Source: Fictibacillus phosphorivorans (lineage in GTDB: Bacteria; Bacillota; Bacilli; Bacillales; Fictibacillaceae). From it: a DNA stretch of 64,000 bases. The DNA is taken from contig NZ_JAMBOR010000002.1 of NCBI RefSeq assembly GCF_023715845.1, positions 62,001 through 126,000 on the forward strand, read 5' to 3'. Shown in pieces: positions 48,330 through 57,287 of this stretch. A program made the position numbers and the translations under genes. The number at the start of each line of letters is the position of its first letter. The first letter of the stretch is position 1. A model generated the notes under the pieces. It was not told the origin of the DNA. It did not search any database and saw only the letters and a list, made by a program, of their open reading frames with translations.

Positions 48330-49382
48330 TTATAATTTGTACTGAATAGCACTTGCTATTGAGCCTAGTTGTACGACTTCATCTACTTTTTTAGTAAGAA
48401 CAGCGGCTTTAGGCATACCGTACACAATACAGGATTCTTCTGCTTCAGCTATTACCTTTGTCTGACTTGAGTTCTTTAACGCTAAAATACCAAGCGCCCC
48501 GTCAGATCCCATCCCGGTCATAATGACTGCTACTTTATAAAAATTTTCTAGTTTTGCAGCGCTTTCAAACAGAACATTAACCGATGGTCTGTGTCCGCCT
48601 ACCGGGGGCTCTTGATCGATGGTCAGAAACGCTTGACCCCATTTTTCAACTAGACGAATATGGTAACCTCCCGGTGCGATGTAAACCGTTCCCTTTTTTA
48701 AACGTTCATTTTGTTCAGCTTCCTTCACCTTTACTTCAGAAAGTGTATCAAGCCTGTTGGCCAATGACTGTGTAAAGCCCGGCGGCATGTGCTGAACGAC
48801 AATGATTGGTGCATCAATATCTCCAGGAAGACCCGGTATCACTTTCTGCAATGCACGCGGTCCGCCCGTAGATGTTCCGATTAATACAAGTTTTGAAAGA
48901 CTATCTTTTTCTTCTTTTTCAATATATTGTTTTGGTTTACTTCCATTTGGTTTTAGACTTGTGTGGATGACAGGTTTCAATTTAACTTTAGAAGATGTGA
49001 TAACTTTCTCAACTAACGTCGTCTTTACCTTATGCAAATCTAGTGAGATTGCTCCCGATGGTTTTGCAACAAAATCTATGGCTCCGGCTTCCATTGCTAG
49101 AATTGTATTCTCAGCGCCTTCTTTCGTTGTGCTGGAAAGCATGATGATCGGAAGAGGATGCACGCTCATGATTTTCTTTACTGCTTCTATTCCGTTTAAA
49201 ACGGGCATTTCCACATCCATCGTCACAACGGCAGGCTTTAGTTTAAGGATTTTTTCTATAGCTTCTTGACCGTTTCTCGCTGTATCTAAAACATCTATCC
49301 TCGGATCCTCTGATAAAAATTCTTTGATCAGCTTTCTCATAAACGCAGAGTCGTCTACAACGAGAACTGTAATTCGTTTCAC
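48330..49382 (-). CDS. cheB: Chemoreceptor methylesterase/deamidase CheB
   Basis: 350 residues. The receiver domain has phospho-acceptor Asp56 (VTMDVEMPVLNG) and Lys107 region. The methylesterase domain carries the catalytic triad: Ser171 in GTSTGGP, His198 in VVQHMPPGFT and Asp294 in MTGMGSDGALG. It removes methyl groups from receptors when phosphorylated by CheA. It lies between flhG and cheA. Confidence 0.96.
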   Translation of the reverse strand: MKRITVLVVDDSAFMRKLIKEFLSEDPRIDVLDTARNGQEAIEKILKLKPAVVTMDVEMPVLNGIEAVKKIMSVHPLPIIMLSSTTKEGAENTILAMEAGAIDFVAKPSGAISLDLHKVKTTLVEKVITSSKVKLKPVIHTSLKPNGSKPKQYIEKEEKDSLSKLVLIGTSTGGPRALQKVIPGLPGDIDAPIIVVQHMPPGFTQSLANRLDTLSEVKVKEAEQNERLKKGTVYIAPGGYHIRLVEKWGQAFLTIDQEPPVGGHRPSVNVLFESAAKLENFYKVAVIMTGMGSDGALGILALKNSSQTKVIAEAEESCIVYGMPKAAVLTKKVDEVVQLGSIASAIQYKL

Positions 49383-49390
49383 TTTAGCAT

Positions 49391-50248
49391 CTACCTCTCA
49401 CGAAATAATGACTTTAATCTGCTGATAAATGATTTATAGGATGCTTTTTGCTGCTGTACTGCTCCCGTATACGTTCTCGCTAGATCAGCAACTGCGCGTG
49501 AAGCTTCAGAAGCCGGCTTGTTCAAGATAAATGGAACTTGCCTTTTTACCGATTCCAGCACAGAGTAGTCTAACGGAATCATTCCTAAATGAATAAGTTC
49601 TTTTTTCAAGAATTGATTACACACATGTCCTAATTTATTTGAAGTTTCTCGTCCTTCACACTTATTTTCACAGCGGTTAACCGCCAAAAAAAATGGTAGA
49701 TTTTGATCCTTCACATGTATGAACTTCATCATGGAGTAAGCATCTGTAATCGATGTGATCTCAGGAGTTGTAATTACTAAAACTTCATGGCTGGACAGAA
49801 TAAACTTCAATGCAATTTCAGTAGCGCCTGCTCCCATATCAAGGAAGATATAGTCATAGAACATTTCAAGTTCGTCTAGCTGTTTCATAAAATGATCTAG
49901 CATTTCATCTGTTATGTGCTGAAGAGAACGAAAATTTCTCCCTCCTGCAATCGTATGTAATCCTTCTTTGCCTTCTTCTATAATCTCCCAAACTGACAAT
50001 TGGTTTTGAAGCAGATCCATAATATGTTTAGGAGATCTTCTCCCTAAAATCAGATCTACATTGCCCATTCCCACATCAAGATCCATAACGAGTACTCTTT
50101 TTCCCATCTTTATAAGAGAGAGTGCTAGATTTACAGTAATATTTGTCTTACCTACTCCGCCTTTTCCACTTACGACAGATATTACCCTAGCGCTTGGAAC
50201 CGATGTTGCCAGTAGTTGCTTTCTAAGACTCTCGGCTTGATCAATCAT
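49391..50248 (-). CDS. flhG: Flagellar number/placement ATPase FlhG (YlxH, MinD-like)
   Basis: 285-residue MinD/ParA ATPase. The deviant Walker A is at 28-35 (GKGGVGKT), followed by VLVMDLDVGMGNVDLILG. The N-terminal DQAESLR segment fits the conserved FlhF-activating helix, and the C-terminal end is basic (SYKSFISRLKSLFRER), consistent with a membrane-targeting helix. It stimulates FlhF GTPase and promotes C-ring assembly with FliM/FliY. It overlaps flhF by 8 bases. Confidence 0.93.
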   Translation of the reverse strand: MIDQAESLRKQLLATSVPSARVISVVSGKGGVGKTNITVNLALSLIKMGKRVLVMDLDVGMGNVDLILGRRSPKHIMDLLQNQLSVWEIIEEGKEGLHTIAGGRNFRSLQHITDEMLDHFMKQLDELEMFYDYIFLDMGAGATEIALKFILSSHEVLVITTPEITSITDAYSMMKFIHVKDQNLPFFLAVNRCENKCEGRETSNKLGHVCNQFLKKELIHLGMIPLDYSVLESVKRQVPFILNKPASEASRAVADLARTYTGAVQQQKASYKSFISRLKSLFRER

Positions 50249-51359
50249 GTTTTAGTTTTTCCTTTAATAACATCTGCACCAATTCTTCCGCATCTGCTTC
50301 AAACATATCATCCGGTACATTTTGACCGTTTGTTATGTAGCTGATAGGAACACTGTGATTGATTGCTAGATTTAACATCGCACCAATCGTCGATGTTTCA
50401 TCCTTCTTTGTAAAGATCACTTTATGAACAGGGAGACTCTTAAACTGACTATAGATTGTTTCCATATCTTTATATTTTGAAGTTAGCGACAAAACGAGAT
50501 AATTTTTCATATCTTTATCAAACTGAACAATCCGCTGAAGCTCTTCAATATAAAATCGGTTTAAAAAGTTCCTTCCTGCTGAATCCACCAGGACAAGGTC
50601 ATAGTCCTTAAATTTTTCTTTCGCTTTTTTGAAGTCATCAGCCGTATAAGCGACTTCACAAGGGATATTTAAGATCTCCGCATACGTTTTCAACTGTTCG
50701 ATCGCTGCAATCCTGTATGTATCAGTCGTTATAAAAGCAACCCTTTTTCTGTCCTTCAAAACGGCTTTTGCTCCAATTTTTGCGATTGTTGTTGTTTTAC
50801 CAACCCCTGTTGGACCGATTAAATTTAAAAATTTCGCTTCATAATGAAATCCGCCAAACTCACTCTTTTTCATGCGTGCACTGAACCAGTCAATCATCCA
50901 TTTATTCCAGTCATAAACTTCTGATTCATCCGGATCTAACGAAAGGTATTTACTGGTTAATTGATTAATAATCTCCTCTGAAATGTTTTGTTCCAGTTCT
51001 TGCCTCTCCAGAAAAGACCGCCATTTTTCTGCAAATTCGGGGATAGGTTCATTATCTTTTTTCTGAATCGTCATACTGTGAACCATTTGTTTAAGCTGAC
51101 GGATCTCGTATGTAAGTTCTTCATTCTCACTCTTATTCTGAACAGGTTCATGGTTTACAATTGAGCTCTTTTTGGGATAGTAGTCTATGTCTTGATCTAA
51201 ACCTGCAAAAATCTCGATATTCTTTTTAGTGAAAAATCCAAGGAACCCTCCTGCTTGGACTTCCCTCGTATTTAAGATGACGGCGCCGCTGCCAAGATCT
51301 GCTCTTACTAGCTTCATAGCTTCTGGCAAACTGTTAGCTGTATACTTTTTAACCTTCAT
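50241..51359 (-). CDS. flhF: Flagellar GTPase FlhF (SRP-type)
   Basis: 372 residues: basic N-domain start (MKVKKYTANSLPEAMKLVRAD), a linker, an NG GTPase core with P-loop GPTGVGKTT (about 182-190), ITTDTYRIAAIEQLKTYA and VDSAGR, then SLTSKYKDMETI and KKDETSTIG. It determines flagellar position at the membrane and is activated by FlhG. It begins at the flhA stop. Confidence 0.95.
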   Translation of the reverse strand: MKVKKYTANSLPEAMKLVRADLGSGAVILNTREVQAGGFLGFFTKKNIEIFAGLDQDIDYYPKKSSIVNHEPVQNKSENEELTYEIRQLKQMVHSMTIQKKDNEPIPEFAEKWRSFLERQELEQNISEEIINQLTSKYLSLDPDESEVYDWNKWMIDWFSARMKKSEFGGFHYEAKFLNLIGPTGVGKTTTIAKIGAKAVLKDRKRVAFITTDTYRIAAIEQLKTYAEILNIPCEVAYTADDFKKAKEKFKDYDLVLVDSAGRNFLNRFYIEELQRIVQFDKDMKNYLVLSLTSKYKDMETIYSQFKSLPVHKVIFTKKDETSTIGAMLNLAINHSVPISYITNGQNVPDDMFEADAEELVQMLLKEKLKHD

Positions 51360-53392
51360 TAAATATTCACCACCCCAACGCTTTTGACTTCAAGTTCAGG
51401 TTCCAACTCGTTATAAGATAAAACAGCTACATCAGGTAGATAACGTTCGATCAGCTGCCTTACATACATCCTTACCGCAGGAGAACATAAAATGACAATC
51501 GACTGATCAAAACTTCTTCCAGATTCTAATTCTCTCGTGATGCTATCGAATATAGATTGTGAATCGTGCGGGTCTAGAGAAAGATAATTACCGTGTTCCG
51601 TCTGCTGAACAGAATCTGCAATCTTTTTTTCGACCGAACCTCCAAGAGTAATTACGTGCAGGGGTTCGTTTTCGGTTACATAGCTTTTAGAGATCTGCCG
51701 GGACAATCCTTGTCTGACATACTCTGTTAAAAGATCTGTGTCTTTTGTCATCTTGGCAAAATCCGCTAACGTCTCAAAAATGACGGCTAGGTTGCGTATG
51801 GATATTCGTTCCTTCAGCAATTTGGATAAAACTTTTTGAATTTCCCCGATCGTCAGTGCATCTGGTGTAACTTCTTCCACGATCGCCGGGTATGCTTCTT
51901 TAAGGTGTTCAACAAGCTGTTTGGTTTCCTGTCTTCCAATTAGCTCATGAGCATGCTTCTTAATAATTTCTGTTAAATGAGTCGACACGACAGATGGCGG
52001 ATCCACTACTGTATATCCTGAGAATTCCGCTCTTTCCTTCATCTCCTCACCGATCCAGATCGCAGGGAGGCCGAATGCTGGTTCTATCGTTTCAATTCCT
52101 GTTATTTCTTCATCATCAATACCCGGGCTCATCGCAAGATAATGGTCCAACAGCAGCTCACCTTTTGCGACTTGGCTCCCTTTGATCTTGATTCTGTATT
52201 CATTCGGCTGAAGCTGAATATTGTCTCTGATTCTTACTACAGGTACGATCATGCCAAGTTCTAACGCCAGCTGTCTTCGAATCATCACGATCCTGTCTAA
52301 TAAGTCGCCGCCTTGTGACGTATCCGCAAGTGGTATTAAGCTGTACCCGAATTCAAATTCGATCGGATCGATCTGAAGAAGGTTAACGACGGACTCTGGA
52401 CTTTTAAGCTGTTCTGTCTGAATATCTTCTTCTACCACTTCTTCTTTTTCTTTTTGTTCTCTCTCTGCTTTTAGCAGCAAATAACCTCCGAATGCAAGCA
52501 GTCCTCCGACTGTAATCGTGAAGAAATCGTTGATTGGTGTGAAGAGTCCAAGCATGATGATTGTGCCGCCTGCTACAAAAAGCATGATGGGATAAGCGAG
52601 AAGCTGTTTGCTGATATCAAAACCAAGGTTACCTTCAGATGCTGCACGTGTAACGATAATCCCTGTGGCAGTCGAGATGATGAGTGCAGGTATTTGCGAA
52701 ACTAATCCGTCCCCAATAGTCATACGAGTAAACATCTCCGCACTCTCGCCAAAACTCAGACCCATTTGAACCATTCCAATAATAATTCCAAAGAGCATGT
52801 TAATCAGGACGATGATGATTCCAGCGATAGCATCTCCTTTAACAAACTTGCTGGCACCATCCATAGCCCCATAAAAATCCGCCTCGCGCTCAATGGTTTC
52901 ACGTCTTTCTTTCGCTTCTCGGTCTGATATCATACCCGCATTAAGATCAGCATCGATACTCATTTGTTTACCAGGCATCGCATCAAGCGTAAACCTGGCC
53001 GCTACTTCGGATACACGTTCTGAACCCTTAGTAATCACGATAAACTGAATGATGATCAGTATGAAAAACACGACGATACCAACGAGGATATTTCCTCCAA
53101 CCACAAATTCTCCAAAGGTATGAACAACATTTCCGGCATCTCCTTTTGAAAGGATGCTTCTGGTCGTTGAAACGTTAAGTCCTAACCTGAAAAGTGTCAC
53201 CAACAAAAGTAATGACGGGAATATAGAGAATTGGAGAGGCTGTGTTGTATTCATGGCAATCAGTATGATTAAAAGTGCCAGAGAAATATTTACGATAATG
53301 AAGAAATCCAACATAAAAGTCGGCAATGGTATGACTAGCATGGCAATGATCAAGATCACACCGGCTAATACACTTAAATCTCTAGCTTTCAT
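51359..53392 (-). CDS. flhA: Flagellar export gate protein FlhA
   Basis: 677-residue type III export component. The N-terminal half has about eight membrane helices with the FHIPEP-type conserved loop (TRFTLDAMPGKQMSIDADLNAG in two parts: ARFTLDAMPGKQ and MSIDADLNAG, about 140-165, then ERRETIEREADFYGAMDGASK). The C-terminal cytoplasmic domain (from about 330) binds chaperone-substrate complexes. It probably acts as the proton channel of export. It lies between flhB and flhF. Confidence 0.96.
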   Translation of the reverse strand: MKARDLSVLAGVILIIAMLVIPLPTFMLDFFIIVNISLALLIILIAMNTTQPLQFSIFPSLLLLVTLFRLGLNVSTTRSILSKGDAGNVVHTFGEFVVGGNILVGIVVFFILIIIQFIVITKGSERVSEVAARFTLDAMPGKQMSIDADLNAGMISDREAKERRETIEREADFYGAMDGASKFVKGDAIAGIIIVLINMLFGIIIGMVQMGLSFGESAEMFTRMTIGDGLVSQIPALIISTATGIIVTRAASEGNLGFDISKQLLAYPIMLFVAGGTIIMLGLFTPINDFFTITVGGLLAFGGYLLLKAEREQKEKEEVVEEDIQTEQLKSPESVVNLLQIDPIEFEFGYSLIPLADTSQGGDLLDRIVMIRRQLALELGMIVPVVRIRDNIQLQPNEYRIKIKGSQVAKGELLLDHYLAMSPGIDDEEITGIETIEPAFGLPAIWIGEEMKERAEFSGYTVVDPPSVVSTHLTEIIKKHAHELIGRQETKQLVEHLKEAYPAIVEEVTPDALTIGEIQKVLSKLLKERISIRNLAVIFETLADFAKMTKDTDLLTEYVRQGLSRQISKSYVTENEPLHVITLGGSVEKKIADSVQQTEHGNYLSLDPHDSQSIFDSITRELESGRSFDQSIVILCSPAVRMYVRQLIERYLPDVAVLSYNELEPELEVKSVGVVNI

Positions 53393-53415
53393 CTATATAC
53401 TCTCCTATTCATTCC

Positions 53416-54495
53416 TTACACTTTTTTCTTGATGCGATAAACAAAGGCTAATATCTCAGCAACGGCTTTAAAGAGGTCTTCTGGTATGACTTGTCCGATT
53501 TCGACTCTTGCATAAAGCGTTCTCGCCAATGGTTTGTTTTCGACAGCCACGACATTATGTTCTTTACCGATTTCTTTGATTCGTTGGGCGATCAAGTCAA
53601 CACCTTTTGCTATTACGACAGGTGCATCCATTCCAGAATCGTCATACTTTAAGCAAATTGCGTAATGAGTAGGATTTGTAATGATCACATCTGCTTTTGG
53701 CACTTCCTGCATCATCCGTCTCATGGCCATCTGCCTTTGTTTTTCTTTAATCTTTCCTTTGATTTTCGGGTCACCTTCAGATTTTTTGTATTCATCCTTG
53801 ATATCTTGTTTTGACATACGGATGTTTTTCTCAAAGTCGTATTTCTGATACATATAATCGAGAAACGCAAGAAAAAGCAAAACAAGTGAAGCAGCAAATC
53901 CCATTTTTATAGCAAGCCCCCCAAAAACAGGGAGGGAAGATTCAATACTGACGAGAGACATTCTTAAGTAAACATCTCTCTCCATCCATAAGACAAAGAA
54001 GGTCACACCACCGATCAGCAAAATCTTCAATAATGATTTTGACAGTTCGACAAGCGCACGCACAGAATAAATTCGTTTAAAACCTGACAAAGGGTTTATG
54101 CGTTCCAGCTTCATCTGAATCGCTTCTGTTGAGAACAGAAAACCCACCTGTAAATAGTTTCCGATCACGCCAGCTGCCATAGCCGCGATCATAACGGGAG
54201 CAAGAATAATAGCAACCTCAATTGAAAGCTCCCAAAACAGCTTCGGTATACTGGTTTCTGTCACATCATATAAAAGTTTCTTCTCCAGGCTATGTGTAAA
54301 CAGGTGCTTTAATCGTTCACCCATCCATCCGCCCATGAATGATAAAAACATAACCGAAACGAACAATACGAATGCTGCGTTAATATCAGCGCTCTTTGCT
54401 ACCTGTCCTTTCTTCCGGCTTTCCTGACGCTTTTTAGGGGTTGCTTTTTCTGTTTTTTCCTGTGAAAAATACTTTAAGTTAATTTGGTATCTCAT
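53416..54495 (-). CDS. flhB: Flagellar export switch protein FlhB
   Basis: 359 residues. Four membrane helices follow a basic N-terminus (EKTEKATPKKRQESRKKGQ), then a cytoplasmic domain with the autocleavage site NPTH at 274-277 (ADVIITNPTHYAICLKY). Cleavage switches export from rod/hook to filament substrates together with FliK. It begins 4 bases after the fliR stop. Confidence 0.96.
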   Translation of the reverse strand: MRYQINLKYFSQEKTEKATPKKRQESRKKGQVAKSADINAAFVLFVSVMFLSFMGGWMGERLKHLFTHSLEKKLLYDVTETSIPKLFWELSIEVAIILAPVMIAAMAAGVIGNYLQVGFLFSTEAIQMKLERINPLSGFKRIYSVRALVELSKSLLKILLIGGVTFFVLWMERDVYLRMSLVSIESSLPVFGGLAIKMGFAASLVLLFLAFLDYMYQKYDFEKNIRMSKQDIKDEYKKSEGDPKIKGKIKEKQRQMAMRRMMQEVPKADVIITNPTHYAICLKYDDSGMDAPVVIAKGVDLIAQRIKEIGKEHNVVAVENKPLARTLYARVEIGQVIPEDLFKAVAEILAFVYRIKKKV

Positions 54496-54499
54496 CTGA

Positions 54500-55273
54500 C
54501 TACGCAGCCCCTAACAGTTCCATTAAATTAACCATCGTGTCTCGCATCTGTCCGACCAGCATTTGAATAGACACAAAAAAAGCAGGCATAACAACCAAGA
54601 ATAATACGAGTGCTATCAAGATTTTCACCGGGAGACCGATAACAAATATGTTCATCTGAGGAACCGTCCTTGCCACGATTCCCAAAGCTAAATCGGCTAA
54701 AAACAGTGTTCCTACTATCGGAATGGCCATTTGGAGAGCTACTAGAAACATTCCTGAAAATACACTCACCACAAATTTAGTCATACTGCCGTTTCCAAAA
54801 TTCGCGATTGGAGAATCCAGAGGCAGAAAGTTATAGCTGTAAAAAATGCCATCCATTAGCATGTGATGCCCATCTATCGCTAAAAGAAAGAGCATCGCGA
54901 ACGCATAAAGGTATCTTCCCATCAATGGTGATTGAATCCCTGTTTGAGGATCAAAAACGTTTGCAATGGCAAAACCCATTTGCAGATCTATAAATCCTCC
55001 TGCTACTTGAATTGCGAAAAAGACAATAGCTGCTATAAAACCGATCGTCAGCCCTATCATCGCTTCCTTCAGGATAAGAAGAAGAAAAAATCCGTTGATG
55101 GGTACAGGATCTGGACTGATCGCGTACAGCATGATCCAAGATAAGAATACGGAAAGACCGATCTTGTGCATGACCGGTAAATTTTTATTAGAAAAGACAG
55201 GAATCGTTAAAAAAAATGCCGATACTCTAGTAAAGATTAATAAAAACGGCGGAAAAGAAAGCAAATCTATCAT
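54500..55273 (-). CDS. fliR: Flagellar export gate protein FliR
   Basis: 257-residue polytopic membrane protein with about six helices. Starts MIDLLSFPPFLLIFTRVSAF; has GGFIDLQMGFAIANVFDPQTG (in two parts here: GGFIDLQMGFAIA, NVFDPQTG) in the conserved central loop. With FliP and FliQ it forms the helical export gate. It follows fliQ by one base. Confidence 0.95.
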   Translation of the reverse strand: MIDLLSFPPFLLIFTRVSAFFLTIPVFSNKNLPVMHKIGLSVFLSWIMLYAISPDPVPINGFFLLLILKEAMIGLTIGFIAAIVFFAIQVAGGFIDLQMGFAIANVFDPQTGIQSPLMGRYLYAFAMLFLLAIDGHHMLMDGIFYSYNFLPLDSPIANFGNGSMTKFVVSVFSGMFLVALQMAIPIVGTLFLADLALGIVARTVPQMNIFVIGLPVKILIALVLFLVVMPAFFVSIQMLVGQMRDTMVNLMELLGAA

Positions 55274-55274
55274 G

Positions 55275-55547
55275 TTATAAGCCTATGTATGTGTGCAGAT
55301 TTTGAAAGATATTTGCCGTGAAGGCAAGAATCTGGGATAACATCCAAGGTCCAAAAAATACGAGACCTACCAAAACTGCGACAATTTTAGGTATAAATGC
55401 AAGTGTCTGTTCTTGTATCTGTGTGGTGGCTTGAAAGATACTGACGATCAAACCTACCACGAGAGCTAAAGCAAGTAATGGTCCACACAAGAGAAGAGTT
55501 ATGTATACACCTTTTTCCGCTAAAGAGATTACAAATTGAGAATCCAT
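55275..55547 (-). CDS. fliQ: Flagellar export gate protein FliQ
   Basis: 90 residues with two membrane helices; GPLLALALVVGLIVSIFQAT and TQIQEQTLAFIPKIVAVL are the family segments. It forms four copies in the FliP5Q4R1 gate. It lies between fliP and fliR. Confidence 0.95.
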   Translation of the reverse strand: MDSQFVISLAEKGVYITLLLCGPLLALALVVGLIVSIFQATTQIQEQTLAFIPKIVAVLVGLVFFGPWMLSQILAFTANIFQNLHTYIGL

Positions 55548-55564
55548 GTTACCACCTGCCCGTT

Positions 55565-56245
55565 TTAATAGCTTAATAGTAATGACTTAACGATTAGATG
55601 CCAGCCATCGACAAGAACGAATAATAATATTTTGAATGGCAGTGAAATCATCACAGGCGGCAGCATCATCATCCCCATCGCCATTAAAACAGAAGCTACG
55701 ACCATATCAATGATCAGAAACGGAACAAAGATCATAAAGCCCATCTGGAATGCCGTTTTCAACTCACTGATCGCAAACGCGGGTACGAGTGTCGTAAGAG
55801 GGATATCCTGAATGCTCTCTGGCTTCTTCGCTCCCGAATATTCGAGAAATAACATCAGATCCTTCTGCCTCGTATGTTTTGCCATAAACTCTTTAACTGG
55901 AAGACTTCCTTTATCAAAAGCTTCCTTTTGCGATATTTCACCCTTTACAAGCGGCTGTATAGCATCTTTGTTCACATCATGCATCACTGGCGCCATGATA
56001 AAAAAAGTAAGAAAGAGCGCAATTCCAATTAATACTTGGTTCGGCGGCATTTGTTGTGTAGCGAGTGAAGTTCTTACAAATGAAAGAACAATTATGATTC
56101 TAGTAAAAGAAGTCATTAGGATCAGAATACTTGGCGCAAGAGACAGAACCGTTAAAAGCAGCAGCAACTGTATGGTTGTTTCCATGTTTGCCGGATCGCT
56201 ATTATTGATAAAATCCAAATCTAGACCTGGAATAAATTCATTCAT
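55565..56245 (-). CDS. fliP: Flagellar export gate protein FliP
   Basis: 226 residues from ATG-56245. Four membrane helices; LTSFTRIIIVLSFVRTSLATQ-type region (MTSFTRIIIVLSFVR, then QQMPPNQVLIGIALFLTFF) and the C-terminal FMIFVPFLIIDMVVASVLMAM with MMMLPPVMISLPFK. The N-terminus lacks the long cleavable signal of E. coli FliP, as in B. subtilis. The open frame to 56302 lies inside fliZ; GAGGACGG precedes 56245, which overlaps the fliZ end by 8 bases. Confidence 0.94.
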   Translation of the reverse strand: MNEFIPGLDLDFINNSDPANMETTIQLLLLLTVLSLAPSILILMTSFTRIIIVLSFVRTSLATQQMPPNQVLIGIALFLTFFIMAPVMHDVNKDAIQPLVKGEISQKEAFDKGSLPVKEFMAKHTRQKDLMLFLEYSGAKKPESIQDIPLTTLVPAFAISELKTAFQMGFMIFVPFLIIDMVVASVLMAMGMMMLPPVMISLPFKILLFVLVDGWHLIVKSLLLSY

Positions 56246-56891
56246 GATGTTTACCGTCCTCAAAAGCCTTCTGTATTTCATTACGCTGTTCTTTTCTTTC
56301 ATTCGTTAATGTAGCGAGTAAGTTCTTAAAGTTCGTCTTTTGATTTTGTGGAACATCTTCCGTCTTTTGTGACGAACCCATGTGTTTATGCCATTTTGTT
56401 TTCAGCTGATTAGCCATTGTGCTCACTTGCTGAGCAGGACGTTGTTCGAGCATCAGCCTTACTTCCTCTTCATCTTTTATTTCTTTTAATAAAGTCACGG
56501 TATCTCCAACGCCAACCACCAGCACAGAGTTACCTGTTTTAATCAACTGGACGGAACGGTTTTGGCCGACTCCTATCCCACCGAGAGACTGAAGGTTTTT
56601 ACCATCTTGAAAACTAACTGATTTTCTTTGGATAAACCTTAAGACGAAGAACAAGATGACCAGCACAATTCCAAGCATGAAAATAAGTTTTATTAGTATG
56701 AAAAAGGTACTTTCATTCTTAACGGACTCTTTCGTTTCAAGAGTGCCTTCTTTATCTGTATTTTTGTCCTTCTTAGTATCATTTACGGTATCCCATACCG
56801 TTTTCCCTTGACCGCTGCCTTCCGCTTGTACACTATAAGGTACAAACGAAAGGCAAACTGCTGTAAATAAACAAATCACCCATTTCCACAT
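56238..56891 (-). CDS. fliZ: Flagellar export assembly protein FliZ (FliO-like)
   Basis: 217 residues. Signal peptide at 1-23 (WVICLFTAVCLSFVPYSVQA), a polar extracytoplasmic stretch, one membrane helix (about 63-86) and a FliO-type cytoplasmic domain with SLGGIGVGQNRSVQLIKTGN and LVVGVGDTVTLLKEI. In B. subtilis this gene is named fliZ and corresponds to FliO, which helps FliP assembly. It lies between cheY and fliP. Confidence 0.9.
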   Translation of the reverse strand: MWKWVICLFTAVCLSFVPYSVQAEGSGQGKTVWDTVNDTKKDKNTDKEGTLETKESVKNESTFFILIKLIFMLGIVLVILFFVLRFIQRKSVSFQDGKNLQSLGGIGVGQNRSVQLIKTGNSVLVVGVGDTVTLLKEIKDEEEVRLMLEQRPAQQVSTMANQLKTKWHKHMGSSQKTEDVPQNQKTNFKNLLATLTNERKEQRNEIQKAFEDGKHHE

Positions 56892-56906
56892 TCGAATGAT
56901 TCCTGC

Positions 56907-57269
56907 TTATCCCAAGGTTTTCTTTATGGCTTCAATTACACGATCAGCTGCAAAAGGCTTAACGATAAAATCTTTCGCCCCTGCTTGGATCGCATCAATA
57001 ACCATTGCTTGCTGGCCCATCGCTGAACACATAATGATTCTTGCCTGCGGGTGTGATTTTTTAATTTCTTTTAGTGCTGTAATACCGTCCATTTCTGGCA
57101 TCGTAATATCCATTGTTACTAAGTCTGGTTTTAGTTCCTCGAATTTTTCTATAGCTTGAGCTCCGTCTGCAGCTTCCCCTACTACTTCAAACCCATTTTT
57201 CACTAAGATGTCTTTAATCATCATTCTCATAAAAGCTGCATCATCAACAACTAAAATACGCTCTCCCAT
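56907..57269 (-). CDS. cheY: Chemotaxis response regulator CheY
   Basis: 120-residue single receiver domain. Acidic pocket Asp9/Asp10, phospho-acceptor Asp54 (VTMDITMPEMDG), Ser/Thr at SAMGQ and Lys in FIVKPF. CheY-P binds the switch proteins FliM/FliY; in B. subtilis it promotes counterclockwise rotation. It lies between fliY and fliZ. Confidence 0.96.
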   Translation of the reverse strand: MGERILVVDDAAFMRMMIKDILVKNGFEVVGEAADGAQAIEKFEELKPDLVTMDITMPEMDGITALKEIKKSHPQARIIMCSAMGQQAMVIDAIQAGAKDFIVKPFAADRVIEAIKKTLG

Positions 57270-57287
57270 AACTATTACCCCCGTTGT

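Noticed and set aside
48802-49269. 155-codon plus-strand frame opposite cheB
   Set aside because: Antisense to catalytic motifs of cheB and without a ribosome site.
55812-56309. 165-codon plus-strand frame opposite fliP
   Set aside because: Covers most of the well-conserved fliP gene in antisense; no family resemblance.
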